Shown piece by piece: positions 24,789 through 32,968 of a stretch of DNA of 64,000 nucleotides (the stretch's first letter is position 1; every line of letters begins with the position of its first letter). Source of the stretch: Corallococcus macrosporus DSM 14697 (GTDB lineage Bacteria; Myxococcota; Myxococcia; Myxococcales; Myxococcaceae); contig NZ_CP022203.1 of NCBI RefSeq assembly GCF_002305895.1, positions 248,001 through 312,000 of the forward strand, written 5' to 3'. The notes beneath the pieces are model-generated. The model searched no databases, had not been told where the DNA came from, and was given only the letters and a program-made list of their open reading frames with translations. Both the position numbers and the translations under genes were made by a program.

Positions 24789-26693
24789 CTATTCGAAGTG
24801 GCTCACCGCGCGCAGAAAGCCCACGGAGAAGACCCGGGCAGTGTCGGGGCTGTCGCCCGGTTCCATGCCCAGCCCGCGTTCACTGCCGGAGGTCAGCAGC
24901 TCGAAGCAGACAGGCACCGTCCGGCCCGTGCCCTCCATCTTGACCTGGGTGAGGCGCCCATAGACGCGGTCTCCGAAGAGGAGCCGTCCGGAGGCCACGG
25001 AGCCATTCGGGATGTCTCCGAAGTCCCTCCCAACGATGCGGACCGACGTCCAGCCCTCGCGCACGGTGAGGTAACGATTGCCACCACCGAAGCTCCAGGC
25101 CTCCTTATCTCCCACGTCGATGCCGAGCGCCGCCATCGTCTCGACGGCGCCCGGGGGACACGGTTCGGGGGAGGGAGTCGCGCGCACCTGTGGCCCCGGG
25201 CAGCCCAGCAACGTGCAGGCCGCCGCGGCCGCCTTGAGCACCCTGCCCGTGTTGCCTCGCGCCGGGGCGGGGGGCGCGGGCGGCTGGGGCGCGCCAGCAT
25301 GATTCTGTGTCGTCACGGGTGCCGGTTCCTTTGGAGTCCTCGCCGGGAGGGCGATGGCCGCGGGAGTGTGGACCGCACCGGGCGGCGCCGCGGCTCCACT
25401 ACTTTCTAGCGGCTGTCCGTCTGGCGCCACTTTCCGGGCGAGTCCAGGGGTGGGTCCGTTCACTCCGGGCGTCAGCGCCTCCCTGTTCGTCAGGAGGAAC
25501 GCCGCGCCGAGCACGACCATCATGACGACCCAGGTCCACCGCCATGCCGTCCGGCCGGCGGTAGGGAAGCCCGCCGGATGGGGCCGTGCCAGTTCGCGCC
25601 CAAGTGGCTGAAGACGGGCCTCTCCATTCGGAGCGGGTGGGGCGGTGACTGGGCTCCACGGCGAGGGCTCCAGCCAGGGCCGCTGTCCCCGGCGCGGCGG
25701 CAGCTCCTCGCGTACCTCGTTGAACCACAGCGCCTCCTCATCCGCGCCAGGCCCCGGCCGGGTGGTGAGGTTGTGCGCGTCAAACGCCTCGCAAAGGGGG
25801 ACATGCCAGTCCGGTCCGTCCCGCGTGAGCAGCTCCTCCACGCAGGTCACCAGGGGCGCCGCATCGGGCCGGAGCCCGGGCTGCTTCTCCAGCATGCGCA
25901 GACACAGCGTGCTCAACTCCTCGGGCACACGGCCATTGCGGACGCGTGGCGGCTCGGGGCGCTGGGTGATGACCGCGGCTTCATCCCCCGCCACACGCAG
26001 GGGGAAGGGCCTCCGGTCCGTCAGGAGCCAGTAGAGCACCACGCCCAGGGCATAGATGTCATCGGCGGGCGTGGAGCGGTAGTGCGCGTCGGGCTGCTCG
26101 CGGTGCTCCAGGTGAAAGCGCCAGGCCTCCGGGCTCAGATAGGCGCGCGTGCCCGGAGGCAGCGAACCGCCGGTGACGCGCGACATGTCTTCGTGGCTCC
26201 CCACCCCCAGGTCCACCAACACCGCCTCGCCGTCTGTCCCCCGCACGAGGATGTTGGCCTCCTTCACGTCCCGGTGAAGCGCGCGGTGTTGATGGAGCGC
26301 GCGCAGGGCTCGGGCCACGCCCAGCACCCGGCGCAGCACCGCGTGCGCGGACGGGTTCTCCGTGGCGGCCCAGACGTCCAGCCGCTGGCCGTCCACGTAC
26401 TCCATGATGATGACCAGGAAGCGGGGGGCGCGGTCCGGCCACTGCCAGTGGCCCAGCAGGCGCACGACGTTGGGGTGGCGCACCTTGGTCAGCATGAGCA
26501 GCTCGCGCTCGCCCCAGGCGCCCAACCCAGCGCCCGCGAGCGGCAGCAGCTTCAGCGCATACCGGTGCCCTCCGCGCTCCGCGAGGTAGACCTTGCCGAA
26601 GCCGCCCTGGCCGGCCAGTCCCTTCAGGCGGTATCCACCCACGTCGTCGCCAGGTACGGGCTCCGGAGGGGGCGAGGTGTCATACGGGGTCAT
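24789..26693 (-). CDS. Membrane Ser/Thr protein kinase with C-terminal extracytoplasmic domain
   Basis: A 634-residue eukaryotic-like kinase. The kinase domain spans about residues 20-290: Gly-loop GQGGFGKVYLA, catalytic Lys48 (YALKLL), catalytic loop HRDVKEANIL (Asp142), and activation segment ending GTRAYLSPEA. The DFG motif is changed to DLG (161-163), a tolerated substitution. A transmembrane helix lies at about 384-402, followed by a Pro/Ala-rich linker and a C-terminal domain (about 520-634) that resembles parts of the neighbouring DUF2381 protein. The gene is upstream of that protein on the same strand, 88 nt apart, and divergent from a small XRE regulator. Targets are unknown. Confidence 0.92.
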   Translation of the reverse strand: MTPYDTSPPPEPVPGDDVGGYRLKGLAGQGGFGKVYLAERGGHRYALKLLPLAGAGLGAWGERELLMLTKVRHPNVVRLLGHWQWPDRAPRFLVIIMEYVDGQRLDVWAATENPSAHAVLRRVLGVARALRALHQHRALHRDVKEANILVRGTDGEAVLVDLGVGSHEDMSRVTGGSLPPGTRAYLSPEAWRFHLEHREQPDAHYRSTPADDIYALGVVLYWLLTDRRPFPLRVAGDEAAVITQRPEPPRVRNGRVPEELSTLCLRMLEKQPGLRPDAAPLVTCVEELLTRDGPDWHVPLCEAFDAHNLTTRPGPGADEEALWFNEVREELPPRRGQRPWLEPSPWSPVTAPPAPNGEARLQPLGRELARPHPAGFPTAGRTAWRWTWVVMMVVLGAAFLLTNREALTPGVNGPTPGLARKVAPDGQPLESSGAAAPPGAVHTPAAIALPARTPKEPAPVTTQNHAGAPQPPAPPAPARGNTGRVLKAAAAACTLLGCPGPQVRATPSPEPCPPGAVETMAALGIDVGDKEAWSFGGGNRYLTVREGWTSVRIVGRDFGDIPNGSVASGRLLFGDRVYGRLTQVKMEGTGRTVPVCFELLTSGSERGLGMEPGDSPDTARVFSVGFLRAVSHFE

Positions 26694-26827
26694 GGGAGGG
26701 TTGATGGCACTGCTACCACGCCCAGGGGGGATGACCCGTGTCTCCGTGGGAGGCCGCTCGTCGCGAGGCGTGTCGGCGACGCGGCCGGGTGGTATGACGC
26801 CGAGTCCTCGCGGGTAGCGTCCTCGCC

Positions 26828-27184
26828 ATGAATGAGAAGCTCGCCTCCACCATCGGAAAAGCCGCGCGCGTCGCGCGAGAGCGCCTGGGGCTCACCCAGG
26901 TCGAGGTGGCGGGTCGCATGGACTTGTCGCCCATTGTCTACAACCGGCTGGAGCGCGGGCGGATGCTGCCCAGCGTGTCCACCCTGGTCCGCCTCTGTGA
27001 GACCCTGGAGGTGTCCCCAGAAGTGCTGCTCGGGCACGGCGCGCCCGCGGGCAGGGCACGGGCGCGCGCGCCCGTGCGCGACGAGGAGCCCGCTTCCCTG
27101 CACCAGTTGACGGGGCTGGCTCGGAAGCTGGATGAGGACCAGCGTCAGGCGCTCCTCCTCCTGGCGAAGCTCCTGCTGCGCTGA
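26828..27184 (+). CDS. Small XRE-type helix-turn-helix regulator
   Basis: The 118-residue protein has an N-terminal Cro/C1-type HTH (about residues 6-68) with RERLGLTQVEVAGRMDLSP and the typical YNRLERGRMLPSVSTLVRLC. The C-terminal 45 residues are basic, then helical. It sits between two Ser/Thr kinase genes, divergent from the first and convergent with the second, and may regulate them. A clear paralogue lies at 43201-43569 in the same window, with the same start (MxxKLAxTIGxAARVAR) and the same length. Confidence 0.9.
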   Translation: MNEKLASTIGKAARVARERLGLTQVEVAGRMDLSPIVYNRLERGRMLPSVSTLVRLCETLEVSPEVLLGHGAPAGRARARAPVRDEEPASLHQLTGLARKLDEDQRQALLLLAKLLLR

Positions 27185-27205
27185 AGAGGGTGCGACCATG
27201 GCCTT

Positions 27206-28381
27206 CTATCGGGCGTCCTTCGTCGATATGGGCATCAGCTCGTGCATGTCGAGCCCGACAGGGTAGATGCCGCCTTCCACGGGCTCGCCCAGGACACGGG
27301 CCGCGCTGGCCTCGACGATGACCTGGGCCATGTCCTCGGCGGCGCGCCGTCTGTCGTAGCCAGGCGCCAGCTCCTGGAGCCGGGCTCGCAGGGTCAGGCA
27401 GACCTCGTCCGCGGAGGAGGGCCGGTCGGAAGGGGGCTTCGCGAGCATCCGTCGCAGCAGCGCCTGGAGGCCCGGGGACAGCGGCGCGGTGGCGCGCTCC
27501 ACATTCTCCGGGGTGCAGCGCTTCATGAAGGCGAGCAAGCAGGGGAGTGGGACGTCGGGCGGCTCGTCCGCGCGGAGGTCTGGCTCGGTGTGCGTCGCGC
27601 CCTCCCACCCATCATTGAAGAGGTGATGGTGCGTCAGCGCCTCGAGCAGCAACAGGCCCAGGGAGTAGAGGTCGGACCGGGCATCCATGGGCGCGCCGAG
27701 CAGGTACTCCGGAGAAGCGTACATGAGGTCGCCCTTCAGGAGTTTCTCGGGCGTCTCCTCCCGGCCCACCCGCTTCGAATAGGCGGCCCCGAAGTCGGTG
27801 ACCTTCACCTGGCCCGTGGCGCGCTCCACCCGGATGTTCCGGGGGCTCACATCGCGGTGGATGATACCCAGGGGCCTCCCTGATGCGTCCGTGAGGGTGT
27901 GGGCATGCTGGAGCGCGTCAGCGACCTCCGCGGCGACGTACAGCACGAAGGCGGTCGGCAGCGGCTGGCCTCGCATCATCGCCAATGTGATGAGCGCGTC
28001 GAGCGACGGGCCCGCCACGTATTCGAGGATGGCGTGAGGCGCCCGCCCGATGATCCGGAAGTGGTGGACCTGGGCGATGGCGGGGTGATGGAGCCGGAGC
28101 GCCAGCAGCACCTCTTCCTTCAAGCGCTGCCGCATCAGGAAGGAGCTTGGGTTGCGCAGGCGCTTGACCACGACCATCCCTGGAGGGCCATCGTGCAGGC
28201 TCCGCTCGAAGAGCAGCACCTCCGCGCCGTTGCCGCGCGCCTCCAGCGGGCGCACGAAGCGGAACCCGATGGGCCCGGCGGAGAAGCCAGCCCGCGCCAG
28301 CTCCAGGCTCAGTTGCTCAAGTCCGCGCTCCATCGCGCTTCCGCGGCCCGCGCGGCGGCCTCTCCTGGCAGGTGAACTCAT
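27206..28381 (-). CDS. Cytoplasmic Ser/Thr protein kinase
   Basis: A 391-residue kinase without a transmembrane helix. I keep the ATG at 28381 because a perfect AGGAGG lies 7 nt upstream, although an in-frame ATG at 28333 also exists. Motifs: catalytic Lys in VVVKRLRNP, catalytic loop IIHRDVSPRNIRV, DFG in VTDFGAAYSKR, and MYASPEYLLGAP. The Gly-rich loop is degenerate (ARGNGAEVLLFE). The region after the kinase domain (about 310-391) ends with a conserved-looking tail, GGIYPVGLDMHELMP. The ribosome-binding site is embedded in a 7-bp inverted repeat, described separately, which suggests controlled expression. Confidence 0.9.
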   Translation of the reverse strand: MSSPARRGRRAGRGSAMERGLEQLSLELARAGFSAGPIGFRFVRPLEARGNGAEVLLFERSLHDGPPGMVVVKRLRNPSSFLMRQRLKEEVLLALRLHHPAIAQVHHFRIIGRAPHAILEYVAGPSLDALITLAMMRGQPLPTAFVLYVAAEVADALQHAHTLTDASGRPLGIIHRDVSPRNIRVERATGQVKVTDFGAAYSKRVGREETPEKLLKGDLMYASPEYLLGAPMDARSDLYSLGLLLLEALTHHHLFNDGWEGATHTEPDLRADEPPDVPLPCLLAFMKRCTPENVERATAPLSPGLQALLRRMLAKPPSDRPSSADEVCLTLRARLQELAPGYDRRRAAEDMAQVIVEASAARVLGEPVEGGIYPVGLDMHELMPISTKDAR

Positions 28382-28383
28382 TG

Positions 28384-28402
28384 ATTAACCTCCTGGGTTA
28401 AT
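28384..28402 (-). promoter_or_regulatory. Inverted repeat enclosing the kinase ribosome-binding site
   Basis: ATTAACC (28384-28390) and GGTTAAT (28396-28402) form a perfect 7-bp dyad with 5-nt spacing. On the minus-strand transcript the repeat encloses CAGGA and overlaps AGGAGG, the Shine-Dalgarno of the kinase at 28381. It may act as an RNA hairpin that hides the ribosome-binding site, or as a protein operator; the AT-rich arms in a GC-rich genome favour a specific site. Confidence 0.55.
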
Positions 28403-28641
28403 TGACCTGTTGAGCTAGCACATCCGTCAGGACGGGGAAAGCCCGGGCGCTTGACGGCGCGGCGGCCCCGGGGCGCCTCCCGCGCCCGCGCCCGCGCCGC
28501 ATGCCCAGACACGCAACGGCTCCCCTCGCGAGCCCGCGTGTACTGAACATTCGGAGTAGGCTTCCCACACGCCAGCGCGGCACGAGCGCTGACGCCGTGC
28601 GTCGAACGTGCGGTTTGACGCGCGGAGCCATCGGCCGTGCT

Positions 28642-28670
28642 TTGACACCCTCCCTGCCGGGTGCTACCGC
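28642..28670 (+). promoter_or_regulatory. Candidate sigma70-type promoter of the TetR/lipid gene set
   Basis: TTGACA (28642-28647) is followed after 17 nt by TACCGC (28665-28670), a perfect -35 and a weak -10. The predicted start would fall within a few bases of the ATG at 28681, giving a very short leader. Medium-low certainty because the -10 matches in only two key positions. Confidence 0.4.
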
Positions 28671-28680
28671 TAGGTGAAAC

Positions 28681-29424
28681 ATGAATCGGGCTTCAGCTTC
28701 TCCAGACCGCTCCGGACCCGTCACGCCGCGAGGCCAGAAGACGCGTGCGAAGCTGTTGAAGGCCGCTGAGTCGGTCTTCGGTGAGAAGGGCTACGAGCGC
28801 GCCTCCATCGCGGACATCACGCGCAAGGGCGGCGTGGCGCTCGGGACGTTCTACGTCTACTTCCCCGACAAGCAGTCCATCTTCGTGGAGGTGGTGGACG
28901 AGCTGGGCACGCGCCTGCGCCGCCTCATCGCGGAGTCCGTGGCGGACTGCGAGGACCGCGTCGACGTGGAGCGGCAGGGCCTGCGCACCTTCTTCCAGTT
29001 CGTGCGGCAGCACCCCAACCTCTACCGCGTGGTGCGTCAGGCGGAGTTCGTGGACGAGGCCTGCTACCGCCGCTACTACGACCGCTTCGCCCGCGGCTAC
29101 GTGAGCGGGCTCACCCGCGCCATGGAGGCCGGCGAGGTGCGGCGGATGGACCCGGAGGCGCTGGCCTACTGCCTCATGGGCATCAGCGACTTCCTCGGCA
29201 TGCGCTGGGTCCTCTGGGAGGAGGACCCGGGGCTCGAGCGCGTCCTCGACACGGCGATGACGCTCATCTCCCACGGCCTGGACCCGCGCGCGTCCACGGG
29301 CCGCAACACCGTGAAGTCCGCCTCCGCTGCGAAGCCGAAGCCGAAGCCGAAGGCCAAACCGAAGTCCCCGAAGAAGAACACCCTGCGTTCCGCCCGCCGT
29401 CCGGCGCGCGGCGCCCGGAGCTGA
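28681..29424 (+). CDS. TetR/AcrR-family transcriptional regulator
   Basis: The 247-residue protein has an N-terminal TetR HTH (about residues 18-65) with TRAKLLKAAESVFGEKGYER and IADITRKGGVALGTFYVYFPDK. The ligand-binding domain spans about 70-200. The last ~40 residues form a Lys/Pro repeat tail (PKPKPKAKPKSPKKN) that is unusual for TetR proteins and may bind DNA nonspecifically. It is followed after 9 nt by the KAS III-like gene, so it is probably the first gene of the lipid-related operon and its regulator, as TetR proteins of the FadR/PsrA kind respond to acyl-CoA. Confidence 0.93.
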   Translation: MNRASASPDRSGPVTPRGQKTRAKLLKAAESVFGEKGYERASIADITRKGGVALGTFYVYFPDKQSIFVEVVDELGTRLRRLIAESVADCEDRVDVERQGLRTFFQFVRQHPNLYRVVRQAEFVDEACYRRYYDRFARGYVSGLTRAMEAGEVRRMDPEALAYCLMGISDFLGMRWVLWEEDPGLERVLDTAMTLISHGLDPRASTGRNTVKSASAAKPKPKPKAKPKSPKKNTLRSARRPARGARS

Positions 29425-29433
29425 CGAACACCC

Positions 29434-30429
29434 ATGCGATACGCCCAGATTCTCTCCACTGGCCGCTACGTCCCCGAGAAGGTCCTCACCAACGCCGACG
29501 TCGAGAAGATTCTCGGTGAGAAGGTGGATGAGTGGCTCCAGCAGAACGTGGGCATTCGCGAGCGCCACATGATGGCGGATGACCAGGCCACCTCCGACCT
29601 CTGCGTGGGCGCGGCCCGCCAGGCGCTGGAGCGCGCGGGCACGAAGCCGGAGGAGCTGGACCTCATCATCATCGCCACCGACACCCCGGACTACCTCAGC
29701 CCCGCCACCGCCTCCGTGGTGCAGGCCAAGCTGGGGGCGGTGAACGCCGGCACCTATGACCTCAACTGTGCGTGCGCGGGCTGGGTGACGGCGCTGGACG
29801 TGGGCTCCAAGACGATCGCCGCGGATGACAGCTACCAGCGCATCCTCGTGGTGGGCGCCTACGGCATGTCCCGCTACATCAACTGGAAGGACAAGAAGAC
29901 GGCCACCCTGTTCGCGGACGGCGCGGGCGCGGTGGTGCTGGGCGCGGGCGACAAGCCCGGCTTCATGGGCGCCAGGCTGCTGGCCAACGGCGAGTACCAC
30001 GACGCGCTCGGCGTCTACACCGGCGGCACGAACCGCCCGGCCACGGCGGAGGCGCTGGAACTCACCAACGGCAAGCCGGCGGTGCAGTTCGTCCGCAAGT
30101 TCCCCGCCACCTTCAACACCGAGCGCTGGCCCATGCTGCTGGACCAGCTCCTCAAGCGGCAGAACCTGAAGCTGGACGACGTGAAGCAGTTCGTCTTCAC
30201 CCAGCTCAACCTGCGCACCATCGAAGCCACCATGAAAATCCTGGGCCAGCCGATGGAGAAGGCCCACTACACCATGGACAAGTGGGGCTACACGGGCTCG
30301 GCCTGCATCCCCATGACGCTGGATGACGCGGTGGTGCAGGGCAAGGTGCGCCGCGGTGACCTGGTGGCCCTGTGTGCCAGCGGCGGCGGGCTCGCCATGG
30401 CCTCCGCCCTCTACCGCTGGACGGCCTGA
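29434..30429 (+). CDS. KAS III (FabH)-like enzyme with altered catalytic triad
   Basis: A 331-residue thiolase-fold protein that aligns along its length with FabH. The nucleophile is kept (Cys114 in NCACAGW), but the usual His of the HQAN motif is Thr256 (FVFTQLNLRTI) and the usual Asn of the GNTS motif is Tyr286 (DKWGYTGSACIP). Both residues are needed for decarboxylative condensation in FabH. The enzyme may therefore work as an acyltransferase or condense without malonyl decarboxylation; that is inference. It lies between a TetR regulator and an acyl-CoA ligase, and the three genes are spaced by 9 nt or less, which suggests a pathway that activates and transfers a fatty acid. Confidence 0.88.
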   Translation: MRYAQILSTGRYVPEKVLTNADVEKILGEKVDEWLQQNVGIRERHMMADDQATSDLCVGAARQALERAGTKPEELDLIIIATDTPDYLSPATASVVQAKLGAVNAGTYDLNCACAGWVTALDVGSKTIAADDSYQRILVVGAYGMSRYINWKDKKTATLFADGAGAVVLGAGDKPGFMGARLLANGEYHDALGVYTGGTNRPATAEALELTNGKPAVQFVRKFPATFNTERWPMLLDQLLKRQNLKLDDVKQFVFTQLNLRTIEATMKILGQPMEKAHYTMDKWGYTGSACIPMTLDDAVVQGKVRRGDLVALCASGGGLAMASALYRWTA

Positions 30430-30437
30430 GGCACGCC

Positions 30438-32015
30438 ATGACGGAGGGCGCTCACATGTTCATCGGTGACTGGATGGGCCGTGGCGCCCTGTACTGGCCC
30501 GACAGTGTCGCGGTGGTGGACCCGTCCCGTGGTGACGCGGGCCGCTTCACCTACCGCGCGATGAACGCGCGCGCCACCGCGCTGGGCGGCTGGCTGCGCG
30601 ACGTGGCCGGCGTGAAGAAGGGGGACCGGGTGGGCATCGTGGCCCACAACGGCGTGGAGTACCTGGACGCGCTCTTCGCCTGCGCGAAGCTTGGCGCCGT
30701 CTTCGTCCCCTTCAACTGGCGCCTGCACGCCGCGGAGCTGGCGGACCTGGTGCGCGCCATCCGCCCCGGCGTGCTCCTCTTCGGCGACGACTTCCGCGAC
30801 ACCGTGGCGGACGTCCGCGAGCGCCTGGGCGGCGGCCCCCGCCTGGTGGCCCTGGAGTCCCAGGGGCTGCCGGGCGCGGACGCGTATGACGTGGCGCTGG
30901 CGCACGTGCCGGGCGCGCCGGTGACGCAGGACGCGGTGTCCGAGGAGGACATCCTCTGCCTCATCTTCACCGGCGGCACGACGGGGCGCTCCAAGGGCGC
31001 GCGCGTCAGCTACCGCATGGTGGCGTGGAACACGCTCAACACGCTGGTCCACGAGGTGCGGCCCGGCGACGTCACGGTGACGCACACGCCCATGTTCCAC
31101 ACGGGCGGGCTGCTCGTGTACACGCTGCCGCTGCTCACCGTGGGCGGCACCGTCGTCATCATGCGCCGCTGGGAGCCGGAGGCGCTGCTGGACCTCATCC
31201 CCCGGGAGAAGGTGACGCTCTTCTTCGCGGTGCCCACGCAGTATCAGCAGTTGCTGGAGTCGCCGCGCTTCAAGACGACGGACTTCTCCTCCGTGCGCTT
31301 CATGACCAGCGGCGGCGCGGCGCTGCCGGTGCCGCTCATCCAGGCCTGGCAGGCGGTGCACCCGGTGCCCTTCAAGCAGGGCTTCGGGATGACGGAGTTC
31401 GGCCCGGGCCTCTTCAGCATGGGGCCGGAGTACGCGGTGTCCAAGGCGGGCTCCATTGGCCGGCCCAACTACTTCATCGCCGCGAAGCTGGTGGACGACG
31501 ACGGCCGCGAAGTGCCGACGGGCGAGGTGGGCGAGCTGCTTCTCAAGGGGCCCTCCATGTGCTCCGGCTACTTCGAGGACGAGGCCGCCACGCGCGAGGC
31601 CATTGACGCGGACGGGTGGCTGCACACGGGGGATCTGGCGCGCGTGGACGCGGACGGCTTCTTCACCATCGCCGGGCGCAAGAAGGACATGTTCATCTCC
31701 GGCGGAGAGAACATCTACCCGCTGGAGCTGGAGGCCGCGCTCTACGAGCACCCGGACGTCGCCCAATGCGCCGTGGTGGGGATGCCCGACGCGAAGTGGG
31801 GCGAGGTGGGCCGCGCCTTCGTGGTGCTGAAGCCGGATGGGAAGGTTTCAGCCGAAGCACTGTTGGAGCACCTGCGCGGCCGCGTGGCGCGCTTCAAGGT
31901 GCCCAAGCGCGTGGAGCTGATGGAGCGCCTGCCCGTCTCCGCGGCCGGAAAGATTCTCAAGCGCGAGCTTCGCGAGGCGGCGGTCGCCTCGGACAGGGAC
32001 AAGCCGCGTCATTGA
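30438..32015 (+). CDS. AMP-dependent acyl-CoA synthetase/ligase
   Basis: An ANL-superfamily enzyme of 525 residues from ATG 30438; ATG 30456, with GGAGGG 7 nt upstream, is an equally good start. Motifs: P-loop-like FTGGTTGRSKGARVSY, QGFGMTEFGPG, the hinge region HTGDLARVDADGFFTIAGRK, SGGENIYPLELE and the catalytic C-terminal Lys in PVSAAGKILKRE. It forms an acyl-adenylate and then the CoA thioester, probably of a fatty acid. It follows the KAS III-like gene by 8 nt and probably supplies its acyl substrate. A second ligase of the same family occurs at 39388. Confidence 0.93.
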   Translation: MTEGAHMFIGDWMGRGALYWPDSVAVVDPSRGDAGRFTYRAMNARATALGGWLRDVAGVKKGDRVGIVAHNGVEYLDALFACAKLGAVFVPFNWRLHAAELADLVRAIRPGVLLFGDDFRDTVADVRERLGGGPRLVALESQGLPGADAYDVALAHVPGAPVTQDAVSEEDILCLIFTGGTTGRSKGARVSYRMVAWNTLNTLVHEVRPGDVTVTHTPMFHTGGLLVYTLPLLTVGGTVVIMRRWEPEALLDLIPREKVTLFFAVPTQYQQLLESPRFKTTDFSSVRFMTSGGAALPVPLIQAWQAVHPVPFKQGFGMTEFGPGLFSMGPEYAVSKAGSIGRPNYFIAAKLVDDDGREVPTGEVGELLLKGPSMCSGYFEDEAATREAIDADGWLHTGDLARVDADGFFTIAGRKKDMFISGGENIYPLELEAALYEHPDVAQCAVVGMPDAKWGEVGRAFVVLKPDGKVSAEALLEHLRGRVARFKVPKRVELMERLPVSAAGKILKRELREAAVASDRDKPRH

Positions 32016-32115
32016 GTGTGAGCGCACCTTGAAGGACGGGCCACGCCAACGGTGGCTCGCTGCCTGTCGACTGTCGCGTCAGCCCGGCGATGCCGCCGGA
32101 GGAAGAGGAGCAACC

Positions 32116-32763
32116 ATGAAGAAGAAGCTGCTGTCCGCGGTGATGACGTCTGCGCTGTGTCTGGTGGGTTGTGGCGAGAGCGACCCGAACGACGACGGCC
32201 CCGACGGAGGCCCCGGCAACACCCCCAACCTGAGCACGTCGCAGGGCATCATGACGTTCCTGGAGGGCAAGACGCTGACGATGACCGGGGACGACATCCC
32301 CACCCATCCGAACGGCTTCAGCGAGGACATCAACTTCGGCGCCAGCTCGCAGTGCTACCAGAGCGTCACCATGTCGGTGCAGGGTGGCAACTTCCGGGTG
32401 GACAGCATCCCGGGCACCATCGAGGGCGCGCCGCAGGCCGGCCAGGTCGGCACCTGCAACCCGGAGCTCCCGCAGAACGCGCTGAGCTTCACCTCCACCG
32501 TCGTGAGCATCGAGAACGTGTCGGCGAACGGCGAGTGCTTCGACGTCGCGTTCACCTTCCCGGGCTTCCGCCAGGTGGGCCGCGGCTCGTTCTCCGCGGA
32601 CCAGCGGCGGCTGGAACTGGAGCTCTTCTTCGAGGGCGGCGCCACCGGCGCCAACTGCGCGGCGGGCGACGTGGGCTCGGACACGGTGAACCAGGTCGTC
32701 GGGGGCGAGAGCCGTGCCTTCGAGGGCAACGCGGTGCAGCGCTACGTCATCAGCGGCAGCTAG
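32116..32763 (+). CDS. Lipoprotein of unknown function
   Basis: The ATG at 32116 follows GGAAGAGGAG and begins MKKKLLSAVMTSALCLVGCG, a clear lipoprotein signal. After an Asp/Gly/Pro-rich linker the 215-residue protein has a beta-rich domain with four Cys that could form two disulfides (SSQCYQS, GTCNPE, GECFDV, ANCAAG). I do not recognise the family. It lies in the same direction as the acyl ligase and the outer-membrane barrel, 100 nt after the first and 205 nt before the second, and may be a surface lipoprotein of the same set. Confidence 0.85.
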   Translation: MKKKLLSAVMTSALCLVGCGESDPNDDGPDGGPGNTPNLSTSQGIMTFLEGKTLTMTGDDIPTHPNGFSEDINFGASSQCYQSVTMSVQGGNFRVDSIPGTIEGAPQAGQVGTCNPELPQNALSFTSTVVSIENVSANGECFDVAFTFPGFRQVGRGSFSADQRRLELELFFEGGATGANCAAGDVGSDTVNQVVGGESRAFEGNAVQRYVISGS

Positions 32764-32968
32764 CGTGAGACCCGCCGGGAGGGAGGCGTGCTCCTCCTCC
32801 CTTCCGCGCGGGGCCCGTGCCCGGCGGTGGCCGTGTGGCGCGGGCAGTGGGGTGGAGCACGGCCTCGCGAGGCGGGCAGTCCGCGGGCCACGGAAGCAAT
32901 GAGCACGCAGCCGTTCGCAGTCCGGCCGGAAGGCTGGGAGCGCCCCCTGGCGTGGGGCCGAGGTGTTT

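Noticed and set aside
24500-25300. Frameshift or fusion between the DUF2381 and kinase genes
   Set aside because: Both have intact starts and stops with 88 nt between them; the similarity of the kinase C-terminus to DUF2381 is within its own complete frame.
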